A stretch of DNA of 49,930 nt from Tepidibacter thalassicus DSM 15285 (GTDB lineage Bacteria > Bacillota > Clostridia > Peptostreptococcales > Peptostreptococcaceae): contig NZ_FQXH01000016.1 of NCBI RefSeq assembly GCF_900129915.1, positions 1 to 49,930 on the forward strand, in the 5' to 3' direction. This document shows, piece by piece, positions 14,746 through 24,149 of the stretch. Both the position numbers and the translations under genes were made by a program. The notes below the pieces were generated by a model. It was given only the letters and a program-made list of their open reading frames with translations. It was not told where the DNA came from and searched no databases. The number at the start of each line of letters is the position of its first letter. The stretch's first letter is position 1.

Positions 14746-16389
14746 ATGATAAAGAATAAATTTTTGGGAGCATTTATGGCAGCGGCTATTGTGTTTGGAA
14801 GTTTAAATCCTGCATTTGCAGATTTAAATAATAGTGTTGTAGCGATGCATGAACAACAAAAACAAGTTAAAATTTCAAAAGAAGAAGCTAGAAAAATAGG
14901 AATGAAAGAAATAAAAGTGTTATTTGGAATTGATGTTAGTGATTTTGATGAAAATATCAATTTTGATTCTTATATGGGAATTTGTAATTGGAATATATTT
15001 TGGAGTAAATACATAGATGAAGAAAGAATAGAATTTTTTGTATCTGTAGATTCAAATACCGGTAAAATCAGAATGTTAAGTAAGCATGAAAATGTAAATT
15101 TTGATAGAAATGAAAAAGAAAACGCAAAGATAGATTTAGAAAAAGCAAAAGAAATAGCACTAGATTATATAAAGCAAATAAGTCCAGAAAAAGTTAATCA
15201 AATTAAACTTTCTGATTATGATTGTTTTGGTAATGAATATGTTTTTACTTATGTGAGAGATATTGATGGAATAGAATATGATGAAGATTATATAACTGTT
15301 GATGTTGATGCTGTAAATGGAAAAATGATAGGGTATTATTATACTTGGTTAGATAATATTAATTTCCCAAAGGTAGATAATATTATAAGTAAAGAGGAAG
15401 CTGAAAAATTATTTGATGAAAACATAGAAGTATATCTAAATTATAAATCTAGTTTTGATTCTAAAACTAATAAAGAAAAAGCGATGCTAGTGTATAATTA
15501 TAGATTTAAGAACAGCGATATGATAGATGCAAAAGAAGGAAAATTTATAAGTTGGGGTGGACAAAGTAAAGAAAAAGAAGAAACTAGAGATATAGATGAG
15601 TCTAAAAAAGAAGAAATATTTAAAAATGCTAAACACAGTTCTAAATTAGAAAAAAATTTAACTAGAGAAGAAGCTGTTGAATTAATCGACAAAATAATAA
15701 AAGAACTTTACAATGTAGATGTAGAGTTGAATAATGTTCAGTATTTAAGGGATAACTATATAAATTCAGATGGTATTTGGATGGCTGATTTTGTTGAAAA
15801 AGGTAATGATAAATATGTTGGGAATGTAATTATAAGTGCTTTGACAGGTAAATTGATGAATATATCTATGTGGGATAATGATGAAAAAGATGAAGCATTT
15901 ACTCCTAAACTAACTTGGGATGAAGCTTATGAGAAGGCTATAGAAGCTATAAGTGAGTTTTTTCCTGAAAAGATAAAAGATATAAAAACTGAACAAATTA
16001 AATATCCTTTAACTTATAAATTTGAAGGAAAAGAGATACAAAAAAGAAATATCTATTTTAATTTTCCGAGAATTGTAAATGGAGTAGAATACTATGATAA
16101 TAATATAGTTATTGTTGTAGATATGAAAACTGGACAAATAAGAGAATTGGATTGTTTTTGGAATGATAAAATTGAATTTGAAGATATAGATAATATTATA
16201 AGTAAAGAAGATGCTAAAAAAATATTTTTTAAAGAAAATAAGCCAAAACTTAAATATATAAATTTAAATACAGATAATGATAATCTTAAGTATGAAACAA
16301 AATTAATATATATGTTTACTCCAGTAGATTTATCTAAATCAGTATTTGATGAAATAAATGCTCATACTGGAAAAGCAACGAACTTTTAA
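14746..16389 (+). CDS. Secreted YcdB/YcdC-domain (PepSY-like) protein
   Basis: 547 residues. A signal peptide (about 1-25, ending NPAFA) precedes repeated modules of the YcdB/YcdC (PepSY/YpeB-like) type, recognisable by recurrent 'I(S/T)KEEA', 'D.NTGKI', 'VDAVNGKMIGYYYTWLDN' and 'VVDMKTGQIRELDCFWND' segments; at least four modules can be seen. Proteins with this layout are cell-surface inhibitors or folding modules; no enzyme motif is present. ATG 14746 with AAGAAGGG 8 bases upstream is preferred over ATG 14725. The TTAAGA array upstream suggests control by the two-component system at 7307-9392. Confidence 0.85.
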   Translation: MIKNKFLGAFMAAAIVFGSLNPAFADLNNSVVAMHEQQKQVKISKEEARKIGMKEIKVLFGIDVSDFDENINFDSYMGICNWNIFWSKYIDEERIEFFVSVDSNTGKIRMLSKHENVNFDRNEKENAKIDLEKAKEIALDYIKQISPEKVNQIKLSDYDCFGNEYVFTYVRDIDGIEYDEDYITVDVDAVNGKMIGYYYTWLDNINFPKVDNIISKEEAEKLFDENIEVYLNYKSSFDSKTNKEKAMLVYNYRFKNSDMIDAKEGKFISWGGQSKEKEETRDIDESKKEEIFKNAKHSSKLEKNLTREEAVELIDKIIKELYNVDVELNNVQYLRDNYINSDGIWMADFVEKGNDKYVGNVIISALTGKLMNISMWDNDEKDEAFTPKLTWDEAYEKAIEAISEFFPEKIKDIKTEQIKYPLTYKFEGKEIQKRNIYFNFPRIVNGVEYYDNNIVIVVDMKTGQIRELDCFWNDKIEFEDIDNIISKEDAKKIFFKENKPKLKYINLNTDNDNLKYETKLIYMFTPVDLSKSVFDEINAHTGKATNF

Positions 16390-16415
16390 GGCTTCCTATA
16401 GGAAGTCTTTTTTTT
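16390..16415 (+). terminator. Terminator of the YcdB-like gene
   Basis: GGCTTCC-TATA-GGAAGTC stem followed by eight T residues, directly after the stop codon. Confidence 0.88.
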
Positions 16416-16475
16416 ATGTAAAAATAACTATATATGTAAAATAATATACATATTATATAATATATAGTAAAGGGG

Positions 16476-16973
16476 GTGGATAATATAGTAATACAAAAGC
16501 TGAAAAAAGCCATGGCCTATAATTTTAACTTATATGAAAATTATAATCTAGATCAATTTCACTTTGAATTTATGGGAGAATTTATAATTAAAAATGAAAA
16601 ATATTTTTTAAGTAAAAAAAATGTAGTTTGGGGGTATGAAAATAGAGAATACGTTTTTGTTAAGAAATTGGAAAATTTAACAGAAGAAGATATAAATTAT
16701 TTTTTGATATTTTCAAAAATGGCCATGGAGAAATTGGTGAAAGTACATGAAAATCATATGTCAACACATATAACTTTATTTATAGAATGCAAACAAAAGG
16801 AATCTAATATAACCAAAAAAATAAAAAAAATAAAGATGAGAAAAAGTTATATGTGGGGATTGAGGGGGTGGTCCAATTTAAGAATAATAATATTTGATTC
16901 TTCTCAAAATGAATTCATATTTAATAAAGATTCTAAAGAAGTAATTAATTTTTATAAGGGGGTATTAAATTGA
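16476..16973 (+). CDS. Hypothetical protein preceding cstA
   Basis: 165 residues, no family recognised and no membrane helix; basic central stretch (KITKKIKKIKMRK region, about 108-122), followed by an SYMWGLRGWSNLRIIIFD strand. Its stop overlaps the cstA start by 4 bases, so the two are cotranslated, and a role tied to CstA (a soluble partner or regulator) is inferred only from this. The start is doubtful: GTG 16476 overlaps its own purine-rich ribosome site; ATG 16512 is the next in-frame start but has a poor site. Confidence 0.7.
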   Translation: MDNIVIQKLKKAMAYNFNLYENYNLDQFHFEFMGEFIIKNEKYFLSKKNVVWGYENREYVFVKKLENLTEEDINYFLIFSKMAMEKLVKVHENHMSTHITLFIECKQKESNITKKIKKIKMRKSYMWGLRGWSNLRIIIFDSSQNEFIFNKDSKEVINFYKGVLN

Positions 16974-18589
16974 ATTCAGTAACTCTTTTGATAATAGGAG
17001 CAATTATACTATTTATAGGGTATGTAACTTATGGAGCATACCTTGTAAAAAAATGGGGAATAGATGATAAAAATAAGACACCAGCTCATACTAAAAAAGA
17101 TGGAGTAGATTATATGCCTGCTAAAACTCCTGTTCTTTTAGGTCATCATTTTGCGTCTATTGCAGGAGCAGGACCAATAGTTGGACCAATTCAAGCTGCT
17201 ATATTTGGATGGATACCTGTAACTCTTTGGATTTTAATAGGTGGTATATTTTTTGGCGGAGTACAAGATTTTGGATCTTTGTTCGCATCAGTAAGACATG
17301 GGGGAAAATCTATAGGGGAAATAATAGAAGTTAATATAGGAAATAAAGGTAAAAAACTATTTGCTGTATTTGCATGGCTTACTCTTTTATTAGTTATTGC
17401 TGCATTTACTAATATAGTTGCGGGAACATTTGCATCAACACCAGAAGCTGCATCATCTTCTTTATTATTTATATTACTTGCAATAGTATTTGGATTTGCA
17501 GTATACAGACGAGGTGTTTCTTTGGGAATAGGGAGTGTTATAGGAGTTATTTTGCTATTTTTATGTATGTATTTAGGAATGTTGTTTCCTTTGAAATTGA
17601 GTAAAGAAGTATGGATAGTTATATTGTTGTTGTATATATTTATAGCATCTGTAACTCCGGTTTGGATACTACTTCAACCTAGAGATTATTTAAATTCATT
17701 TTTGTTATATGCGATGATTATAGGAGCAGTACTTGGAGTTATAATTACAAAACCATCAATAAAAATGGCTGGATATACAGGATTTAATATAGATGGCAAT
17801 TATTTATTTCCAATATTGTTTGTAACAGTAGCATGTGGTGCTATATCAGGATTTCACTCTTTAGTAGGATCGGGAACATCATCAAAGCAATTAGATAAAG
17901 AATCAGATGCAAAGAAAATAGGATATGGTGGAATGCTTATAGAGTCCCTTCTTGCTATAATAGCTATAATCACTGCAACTTATTTAGGAGCAGATAAATT
18001 AAAAGAACTTTTAGCACAAGGCGGTCCTATAAATGTGTTTGCAGATGGAATAGCTAATTTTATGGCTTCATTTGGAGTGCCTTTTACAGCAGGAAAATCA
18101 TTTACAGCTCTTTCTATATCAGCTTTTGCATTAACTAGTCTTGATACATCAACAAGATTGGCTAGATTTATATTCCAAGAATATTTTGAAAGTAAAAGTG
18201 GAGAAAAAACTATACTTACAAATAGATATATATCAACAGGAATAACTGTTATACTTGGAGGAATATTAGCATTTATGGGATATAAAACAGTGTGGCCGAT
18301 ATTCGGATCTGCAAATCAACTTCTTGCAGCATTAGCTCTTTTAGCAATAGCGGCATGGCTTTCAAATACAGGTAAAAATAATAAAATGTTGTTGTTTCCT
18401 ATGGTATTTATGTTTGCAGTAACTTTAACAGCGTTAGTATTATTGATAAAATCTAATATAGCAAATCACAATTATATACTAGTGATGTTTGCTGTATTTT
18501 TATTTATACTTGCAGTAGTTTTACTTGCTCAATCTTATAATGTGTTATTTGGAAAAAAGGTCAATAAAGCTAATGGTCCCAATTCATAA
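16970..18589 (+). CDS. cstA: CstA-family peptide/pyruvate transporter
   Basis: 539 residues with about 14-15 hydrophobic helices. Family markers: FIGYVTYGAYLVKKWGID at the start, DYMPAKTPVLLGHHFASIAGAGPIVGPI (about 48-75), GVQDFGSLFASVRHGGKSIGEI, SGFHSLVGSGTSSKQL and GKSFTALSISAFALTSLDTSTRLARFI. CstA proteins take up peptides or pyruvate when carbon is short. This is the shorter clostridial form rather than the 700-residue enterobacterial one. TTG 16970 follows AAGGGGGTA and overlaps the upstream gene by 4 bases. Followed by a terminator. Confidence 0.94.
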   Translation: MNSVTLLIIGAIILFIGYVTYGAYLVKKWGIDDKNKTPAHTKKDGVDYMPAKTPVLLGHHFASIAGAGPIVGPIQAAIFGWIPVTLWILIGGIFFGGVQDFGSLFASVRHGGKSIGEIIEVNIGNKGKKLFAVFAWLTLLLVIAAFTNIVAGTFASTPEAASSSLLFILLAIVFGFAVYRRGVSLGIGSVIGVILLFLCMYLGMLFPLKLSKEVWIVILLLYIFIASVTPVWILLQPRDYLNSFLLYAMIIGAVLGVIITKPSIKMAGYTGFNIDGNYLFPILFVTVACGAISGFHSLVGSGTSSKQLDKESDAKKIGYGGMLIESLLAIIAIITATYLGADKLKELLAQGGPINVFADGIANFMASFGVPFTAGKSFTALSISAFALTSLDTSTRLARFIFQEYFESKSGEKTILTNRYISTGITVILGGILAFMGYKTVWPIFGSANQLLAALALLAIAAWLSNTGKNNKMLLFPMVFMFAVTLTALVLLIKSNIANHNYILVMFAVFLFILAVVLLAQSYNVLFGKKVNKANGPNS

Positions 18590-18605
18590 TATTGGGACTT
18601 TTTTT
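18576..18605 (+). terminator. Terminator of cstA
   Basis: GTCCCAAT / ATTGGGAC stem (18576-18583, 18591-18598) followed by TTTTTTT; the 5' arm lies in the last codons of cstA. Confidence 0.9.
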
Positions 18606-18675
18606 GTATCTTGAAAGTAGATGATAAATAATATATAATAATTTGACTAAATAAAATTTTAGGAGTGATAATATT

Positions 18676-19551
18676 ATGCTTTTACTTGCAGATAAATGGA
18701 AAGATTATGAACTTATAGATACAGGAGATGGAGAAAAATTAGAAAGATGGGGAAAATATATATTGAGAAGACCAGACCCACAAATAATATGGCCTTTACA
18801 CAAAGAATGGTCTTTATGGAAAAATCCACATGGCCATTATCATAGAAGTTCGAAAGGTGGAGGCCAGTGGGAATATAAAAAAGATATGCCTGAAAAATGG
18901 ACTATAAAATATAAAGATTTATCTTTTTATATAAAACCTACAGGATTTAAACATACGGGATTGTTTCCAGAACAGGCTGCAAATTGGGATTGGATAATAG
19001 AAAAAATAAAAAAGGCAAATAGACCTATAAAGGTACTCAATCTTTTTGCTTATACAGGAGGAGCAACTGTTGCAGCAGCTTATGGAGGAGCCGAAGAAGT
19101 TTGTCATGTAGATGCAGCAAAAGGTATGGTAACTTGGGCAAAAGAAAATTTAGAATTGTCAGGGCTTAAGCATAAAAGGGTTAGATTTATAGTAGATGAT
19201 GTATTTAAATTTGTTCAAAGAGAAATAAGAAGAGGGAGAAAGTACGATGCTATAATAATGGATCCACCATCTTACGGTAGAGGACCAGGAGGAGAGGTTT
19301 GGAAAATAGAAGATAAGCTATATGATTTTATAGAGCTATGTATGAATGTTTTATCTGATGAACCTCTATTTTTCCTTATAAATTCATATACATCTGGTTT
19401 TTCTCCAATTGTTTTAGAAAATATATTAAATTCATCTATTGGGAAAAAATATAAAGGTAAAATATATTCTGGAGAAATTGGAATACCTATAACTAAAACT
19501 GGATTAGTACTTCCTTGTGGAATTCTTGGAAGATGGGAGTCGTTAAAATAA
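18676..19551 (+). CDS. Class I SAM-dependent methyltransferase (RlmI/RlmK-like)
   Basis: 291 residues. Rossmann methyltransferase core with motif I VLNLFAYTGGATVAAA (about 118-133), acidic HVDAAKGMVTWA, VDDVFKF and the catalytic-type motif IIMDPPSYGRGPGGEVW (about 194-210). DPP(S/P)(Y/F) and the whole core match the PF10672-type domain of 23S rRNA m5C methyltransferases RlmI/RlmK, but the N-terminal PUA domain is missing, so the exact RNA target is open. Gene order supports RNA modification: the next gene, a pseudouridine synthase, starts at the last base of this one's stop codon. GGAGTG precedes ATG 18676. Confidence 0.9.
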   Translation: MLLLADKWKDYELIDTGDGEKLERWGKYILRRPDPQIIWPLHKEWSLWKNPHGHYHRSSKGGGQWEYKKDMPEKWTIKYKDLSFYIKPTGFKHTGLFPEQAANWDWIIEKIKKANRPIKVLNLFAYTGGATVAAAYGGAEEVCHVDAAKGMVTWAKENLELSGLKHKRVRFIVDDVFKFVQREIRRGRKYDAIIMDPPSYGRGPGGEVWKIEDKLYDFIELCMNVLSDEPLFFLINSYTSGFSPIVLENILNSSIGKKYKGKIYSGEIGIPITKTGLVLPCGILGRWESLK

Positions 19552-20222
19552 TGGTAGATGTGATATACGAAGATAATCATTTATTGGTTGTAAAAAAACC
19601 TGTAAATATATTGACACAGGGAGATAGTACAAAAGATAAAGATATGATTACAATATTAAAATCGTATATAAAAGAAAAGTACAATAAACCGGGCAATGTT
19701 TTTTTGGGACTTGTTCATAGACTTGATAGACCAGTTGGAGGTTGTATGATATTTGCAAAAACTTCAAAAGCAGCATCACGTCTTTCAGAGCAAGTGAGAA
19801 ATAGGAGTTTTGAAAAAGTATATTTAGCTATACTTAGAGGAAAACCTAAAAAAAATAAAGGAATATTGAAAGATTTTTTATATAAAAATAAAAAAACTAA
19901 CATAGTAAGAGTTGTAAATAAAGATTTTAGTGAAGCCAAAGAAGCAATACTTGAATATAAGGTATTACAAAGTAAAAATAATTTAACATTAGTGAAAATA
20001 AAATTGAAAACTGGAAGACCTCATCAAATAAGAGTACAGTTTTCTAGTAGGGGCAATCCTCTGTATGGAGATCAAAAATATGGAAGAAATTTAAATAAGA
20101 GAGGAGAACAGATTGCTCTTTGGTCTTATAGAATAGGAGTAGTTCATCCAACTTTAAAAGAAAAAATGAATTTTACTTGTTTACCACCTGATGAATATCC
20201 TTGGAATATATTTAGAATTTAA
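19551..20222 (+). CDS. RluA-family pseudouridine synthase
   Basis: 223 residues. The catalytic aspartate lies in GLVHRLDRPVGG (about 58-69), followed by FAKTSKAASRLSEQ and the RluA-family strand KTGRPHQIRVQF, with GDQKYG downstream. It converts uridine to pseudouridine in rRNA or tRNA. There is no S4 domain, so it is closer to the RluA/TruC branch than to RluC/D; the target base cannot be told. ATG 19551 overlaps the preceding stop (TAATG), so it is translationally coupled to the methyltransferase gene. Confidence 0.93.
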   Translation: MVDVIYEDNHLLVVKKPVNILTQGDSTKDKDMITILKSYIKEKYNKPGNVFLGLVHRLDRPVGGCMIFAKTSKAASRLSEQVRNRSFEKVYLAILRGKPKKNKGILKDFLYKNKKTNIVRVVNKDFSEAKEAILEYKVLQSKNNLTLVKIKLKTGRPHQIRVQFSSRGNPLYGDQKYGRNLNKRGEQIALWSYRIGVVHPTLKEKMNFTCLPPDEYPWNIFRI

Positions 20223-20230
20223 TAAATAAA

Positions 20231-20275
20231 ACCTTCTAAAGTAGATGTTATGAAATCTAACTTTAGAAGGTCTTA
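20231..20275. terminator. Bidirectional terminator
   Basis: ACCTTCTAAAGT (20231-20242) and ACTTTAGAAGGT (20260-20271) form a perfect 12-bp stem, followed by CTTATTTT; A-rich on the other side. It separates the pseudouridine synthase from the convergent symporter gene. Confidence 0.88.
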
Positions 20276-20281
20276 TTTTGA

Positions 20282-21520
20282 TTATCCTTTTTGTTTTAAA
20301 TTTTCTATAATTACTGCACAAGAAGCATCTCCAGTTACATTTACAGCAGTTCTCAACATATCAAATATTCTATCCATACCAAATAGTATAGGAAGACCTA
20401 CTATAGGTATATTAGCAGACATTAGTACTGCAACGACTAGTAATGAAGGCCCAGGAACTCCTGCTTGACCAATAGAGCCTATAGTTGCTGTAAGTATTAT
20501 AGCTAAATATGATGCCATTGTAAGTTCAATTCCAAAATATTGAGCGAAAAATACTGCAACTAGTCCGTAATATATAGAGTTACCGTCCATATTTATAGTA
20601 GCTCCAAGTGGAAGTACAAATGATGTTATTTCTTTAGATACTCCTAGTTCTTTTTCACAAACTTCTGTTGTAACAGGAAGTGTTCCCATAGAAGAAGCAG
20701 ATGAAAAAGCAACAGAAAAAGGCTTCATTACTTTTTTTATGAATTTAATTGGAGATACTTTAGAAAGTAGTTTTACCATTAAAGGATAAAATCCAAAAGT
20801 ATGAATACCTAAAGTGAATATATATACAATAAATAATTTAAATACAGGTGTTAATGAATTAAATCCAAAAGATTTAATTGAATATACCATAAGAGCAAAT
20901 ACTCCTATAGGTGCAAATAACATTATTTTATTAATAACCCATATAAGTGCTTCTGTTATATAATCGAAAACTTTTAATATAAATTCTTTTTTATCTTTTT
21001 CAATAGATGATATTCCAAATCCTAAAAATAAACTGAAAAATAGTATTTGAAGCATATTTCCATCTACTAAAGATTTAATAGGATTTGTTGGAATTATACC
21101 TTTAATAGTTTCCCAAAAACCAGGTATAGTTCCTTTATCAGCGTATTCGTTGGAAAACATAGCAGATATAGAGCTATCAACTCCAATACCTGGTTGTGTT
21201 AAATTTCCCATTATTAAAGCAAGTATAACAGCGAAACACGTTGTAAACATATAATAAGCAAATGTTGATATGCCTATTTTACCAGCAGATTTGGTATTAC
21301 CTATAGATGCAGCACCGGATATTATAGATGTTGTAACTAAAGGAATAACTACCATTTTAAGTAGTTGCATGAATATATCCCCTAGATTAGAGCATATAGT
21401 TGTAGCGAAATATTCTCCTGTATTTGAAACATATAAAGCTGTACCTACAGCTATACCTAAAAGCATAGAAATTATTATTATAATTCCTAGGTTAGAAAAA
21501 ATACTTTTCTCTTTACTCAT
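20282..21520 (-). CDS. Dicarboxylate/amino acid:cation symporter (DAACS, GltP/GltT type)
   Basis: 412 residues with eight membrane helices and two re-entrant loops expected for the family. The serine-rich hairpin FSSASSMGTLPVTTE (about 273-287), the NMDG motif in LPLGATINMDGNSIYYG and the VPGPSLLVVAV segment are the substrate and sodium-binding parts. It imports glutamate/aspartate or C4-dicarboxylates with Na+ or H+. ATG 21520 follows AAGGAGG. It stands alone between terminators. The TGDASCAVIIE end matches the family's seventh and eighth helices. Confidence 0.95.
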   Translation of the reverse strand: MSKEKSIFSNLGIIIIISMLLGIAVGTALYVSNTGEYFATTICSNLGDIFMQLLKMVVIPLVTTSIISGAASIGNTKSAGKIGISTFAYYMFTTCFAVILALIMGNLTQPGIGVDSSISAMFSNEYADKGTIPGFWETIKGIIPTNPIKSLVDGNMLQILFFSLFLGFGISSIEKDKKEFILKVFDYITEALIWVINKIMLFAPIGVFALMVYSIKSFGFNSLTPVFKLFIVYIFTLGIHTFGFYPLMVKLLSKVSPIKFIKKVMKPFSVAFSSASSMGTLPVTTEVCEKELGVSKEITSFVLPLGATINMDGNSIYYGLVAVFFAQYFGIELTMASYLAIILTATIGSIGQAGVPGPSLLVVAVLMSANIPIVGLPILFGMDRIFDMLRTAVNVTGDASCAVIIENLKQKG

Positions 21521-21723
21521 AATAAACCTCCTTAGTTATATAAAACAATACTAGACTTCATTTTATATAAATTTCCTTGTAATTTCAATGAAATAGTATT
21601 AGTTTTACATAAAAAATAAATTATATGGATTAATAAAATTAAATTAAAACATATTTTATATTAATTTTATTAACAAAAATAAAATAAAACTTAATTTTAT
21701 TCGGCGAAAAATGTGTTTAAGTA

Positions 21724-21779
21724 AAAAAACAAAGAAATTTCCAAGTTACAACAAAATGTGGGAAATTTCTTTGTTTTTT
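21724..21779 (-). terminator. Terminator of the TMEM165-like gene
   Basis: AAAAAACAAAGAAATTTCC and GGAAATTTCTTTGTTTTTT pair over 19 bp with an 18-base loop; on the minus strand the 3' arm ends in T. The T run on the + side means it can work both ways. Confidence 0.8.
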
Positions 21780-21791
21780 ATTATTTAACAT

Positions 21792-22694
21792 TTATTTAGA
21801 ATTTGTTTTTTTATTATGCTTGTATTTGTATATATTGTGAACTTTTTCGTAAAGGTTTATATCGAACTCTTTTAAACTTTCTAAATACTTAATGACACTT
21901 CCTAGATAGGGTATATTTTCTCCTATATATTTTTTTTCTAATTTAAGTCTTTGTCTGTTTAAAGAACAGTATTCTTTGTGTTCTTGTCCACAATTTTTGC
22001 ATTGAGATAATATTTTTGCTATTTTTTTTTCATAATACTCATCTTTTTGAATAGCATTGTGTCGTAATACGAGAATTATTGACAATAAAAGTATTCCAAA
22101 ATAACAAAAACTATTTAATGGATTTATGTATATACTTGGAAGATATTTGTATAATCCTATGGTTCCAAAGAATATAAACACAAAAGATGCTATTATTTTC
22201 ATTGTTACTTCAGGTATTTTTTTGCCGAGGAGTTTGCCAACTATTATTCCAAGTCCTCCTGTGATTATCATTCCAGAAACTGTTCCAAATAGAATAAATA
22301 TAGGATATTTAGAATTTGCACCAAGTGTCATAGCTGTAAGTTGTGTTTTATCTCCTAGTTCACCTATAAAAAATGCAAGAGCTACTGTTATGATAGGACC
22401 GTAGTTTGATTTTAAATTTTCTTCATTGTCTTTTTTATCAATTTTAAGAGACCAAATACCAAATAATATAAATAATATAGAAGCTAGTATTTGAATTTTT
22501 TCTATGGGAAAAAATTTGCTTATATAATTACCTATTGCAATAGCAATTCCATGATTTAAAAAAGAACCTATAAAAATACCAATTAAAACACTAATAGGTT
22601 TAAATTTTGAAGCAAATGCCATGGCGAGAAGTTGGGTTTTATCACCCATTTCAGCTAGAGTTATTAATACAAAAGCTGTAATAAATTCTTTCAA
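21792..22694 (-). CDS. TMEM165/GDT1-family (MneA-like) metal exporter with Cys-rich tail
   Basis: 300 residues. Two homologous halves of three helices each carry the family motif E-x-G-D-K-T-Q (LAEMGDKTQLLAMAFASK near 14, GELGDKTQLTAMTLGANSK near 110). Family members export Mn2+ or Ca2+ across the membrane. An extra C-terminal part of about 90 residues after the last helix has CKNCGQ and EYC cysteines and a charged helix; such a tail is not part of the core family and may sense metal. ATG 22694 follows AAGGAGG. Only about 100 bases separate it from the divergent UPF0489 gene, too few for a manganese riboswitch. Confidence 0.92.
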   Translation of the reverse strand: MKEFITAFVLITLAEMGDKTQLLAMAFASKFKPISVLIGIFIGSFLNHGIAIAIGNYISKFFPIEKIQILASILFILFGIWSLKIDKKDNEENLKSNYGPIITVALAFFIGELGDKTQLTAMTLGANSKYPIFILFGTVSGMIITGGLGIIVGKLLGKKIPEVTMKIIASFVFIFFGTIGLYKYLPSIYINPLNSFCYFGILLLSIILVLRHNAIQKDEYYEKKIAKILSQCKNCGQEHKEYCSLNRQRLKLEKKYIGENIPYLGSVIKYLESLKEFDINLYEKVHNIYKYKHNKKTNSK

Positions 22695-22795
22695 AAAAAT
22701 TCCTCCTTAGTATAAATACTGTTGTATTATAATATTATTATATTCTATATAGATTATATACAACCTTTTTATAAAATTAAAGTGGAGGTAGTAAA

Positions 22796-23494
22796 ATGGA
22801 TTATTATAAAGGATTTTTTATAGATAAACCTGTTGGAAATAATGTATTTTCATACGATAAGAGAAAACAAAAAAATATATATGTACCACCTTTAAAAGAA
22901 GGAAATATTGAAGATGTCAAAGTGGGAAAGAATATAGTATTTTCTGAAGTTGAAGATGGAATTGAAATAAATGCTTTGGGTCTTGAGTATTTTATAAAAT
23001 ATTCTTTTGGTGAAAAAGATATTTATATATTTGACAATCATAATCATGCTTTTTATTTTTGGATAAAATCTTTAAAAAGAGGTAAATTTAAAAGAGGAAT
23101 AAAACTAGTTCATATAGATCAACATAAAGACATGAGAGAACCTGATGATTATATTAAAGATATAGATGATTTAGAAAATGTATTTAAATATACTAATTTT
23201 AATTTAAATGTTGGAAATTTTATAAGGCCTGCACTTGAATTAGGTGTATTTTCAGATGTTATAATACTTGATAATTTGAGTAGTTTTAGTTTGGATATAG
23301 ATGAGGAATTTGTTTTAGATATAGATTTAGATATATTCTCAGAAGATATGAATTATATAGATTATGATTTGAAAATTGATAAAATTAAAGAACTTATTGA
23401 TAAATCAAATGTAGTGACAATAGCTACTAGTCCGTTTTTTATAGAACAAAATTATGCAATAAATGTTTTAAATGAAATATTTAAAAAAATATAG
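22796..23494 (+). CDS. UPF0489-family protein (arginase-like fold)
   Basis: 232 residues. Motifs DNHNHAFYFW (about 80-89), VHIDQHKDM (about 105-113) and VLDIDLDIFS (about 174-183) give the His/Asp metal ligands of the arginase/deacetylase-like UPF0489 family. Some members act as peptide arginases that turn arginine in ribosomal peptides into ornithine; others have no known substrate. No precursor peptide or RiPP enzyme is beside this gene, so a peptide role is not supported here. GTGGAGGTAG lies 7 bases before ATG 22796. Function is inferred from fold only. Confidence 0.85.
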   Translation: MDYYKGFFIDKPVGNNVFSYDKRKQKNIYVPPLKEGNIEDVKVGKNIVFSEVEDGIEINALGLEYFIKYSFGEKDIYIFDNHNHAFYFWIKSLKRGKFKRGIKLVHIDQHKDMREPDDYIKDIDDLENVFKYTNFNLNVGNFIRPALELGVFSDVIILDNLSSFSLDIDEEFVLDIDLDIFSEDMNYIDYDLKIDKIKELIDKSNVVTIATSPFFIEQNYAINVLNEIFKKI

Positions 23495-23545
23495 ATATTT
23501 GATATAATTAATGCTTAAGTGAGTTATAATGAAGGAGGAAAAAAT

Positions 23546-24043
23546 ATGAGTTTATTTGAGAAATGGCAACAATTAGCTGATAATTGCAATAGTGAGCAGG
23601 AAGAATTAGAATTTTGGAAAGATTATTTAAAAAAAGAAGCTAGTATATACGAAGAAATATTAGATAAAAAAATAGAAGTAATAGAAGGAAAAATATCTGA
23701 TTTAGCAGCTAGCCATGGGGTAAGCGAAGAATATTTCATGGGATTTTTAGATGGAATAAGTGAAAGTTTAAAAAATGAAATAAAATTAGAAGATTTAGAA
23801 GCTGATAGTGAGATAAAAATAGAAATAGATTTTGAAAAATTATACTATAACATGGTGGCGGTAGAAGCTCATTGGCTTTATAATTTAGATGGTTGGAATA
23901 ATATATTAAGTGAAGAGAGAAGAAAAGAAATACAAAGAGAATATAAGTCTTCAAAAACTATAGTAAAAGAAAATAAAATAGGGAGAAATGAACCTTGTCC
24001 TTGTGGAAGTGGGAAGAAATACAAAAAATGTTGCGGAAAATAA
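23546..24043 (+). CDS. SEC-C motif protein
   Basis: 165 residues, cytoplasmic. The helical N-terminal part ([30 protein letters not shown]) is followed by an acidic middle section, and the protein ends in the SEC-C zinc motif [21 protein letters not shown], with three of four ligand cysteines in CPCG and CC. SEC-C motifs are known from SecA, where they bind SecB or ribosomes; stand-alone proteins with this tail are common and uncharacterised. AAGGAGG precedes ATG 23546 by 9 bases. TATAAT-like sequence (23503-23508) upstream suggests its own promoter. Confidence 0.9.
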   Translation: MSLFEKWQQLADNCNSEQEELEFWKDYLKKEASIYEEILDKKIEVIEGKISDLAASHGVSEEYFMGFLDGISESLKNEIKLEDLEADSEIKIEIDFEKLYYNMVAVEAHWLYNLDGWNNILSEERRKEIQREYKSSKTIVKENKIGRNEPCPCGSGKKYKKCCGK

Positions 24044-24066
24044 ACCCTGATTAAGGGTTTATTTTT
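24042..24066 (+). terminator. Terminator of the SEC-C gene
   Basis: AAACCCT-GATTA-AGGGTTT hairpin directly after the stop codon, followed by a T run. Confidence 0.85.
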
Positions 24067-24149
24067 TTGTATAAAATTTTTTTTATATTGGTTATAAAAG
24101 TAAAAATGGTATAATAGGAGTTAGAAAATTATTGAAAGGGGTGAAAAAT

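Noticed and set aside
22695..22795. Manganese (yybP-ykoY) riboswitch for the TMEM165-like exporter
   Set aside because: The divergent intergenic region is only about 100 bases, shared by two promoters, with no recognisable fold.
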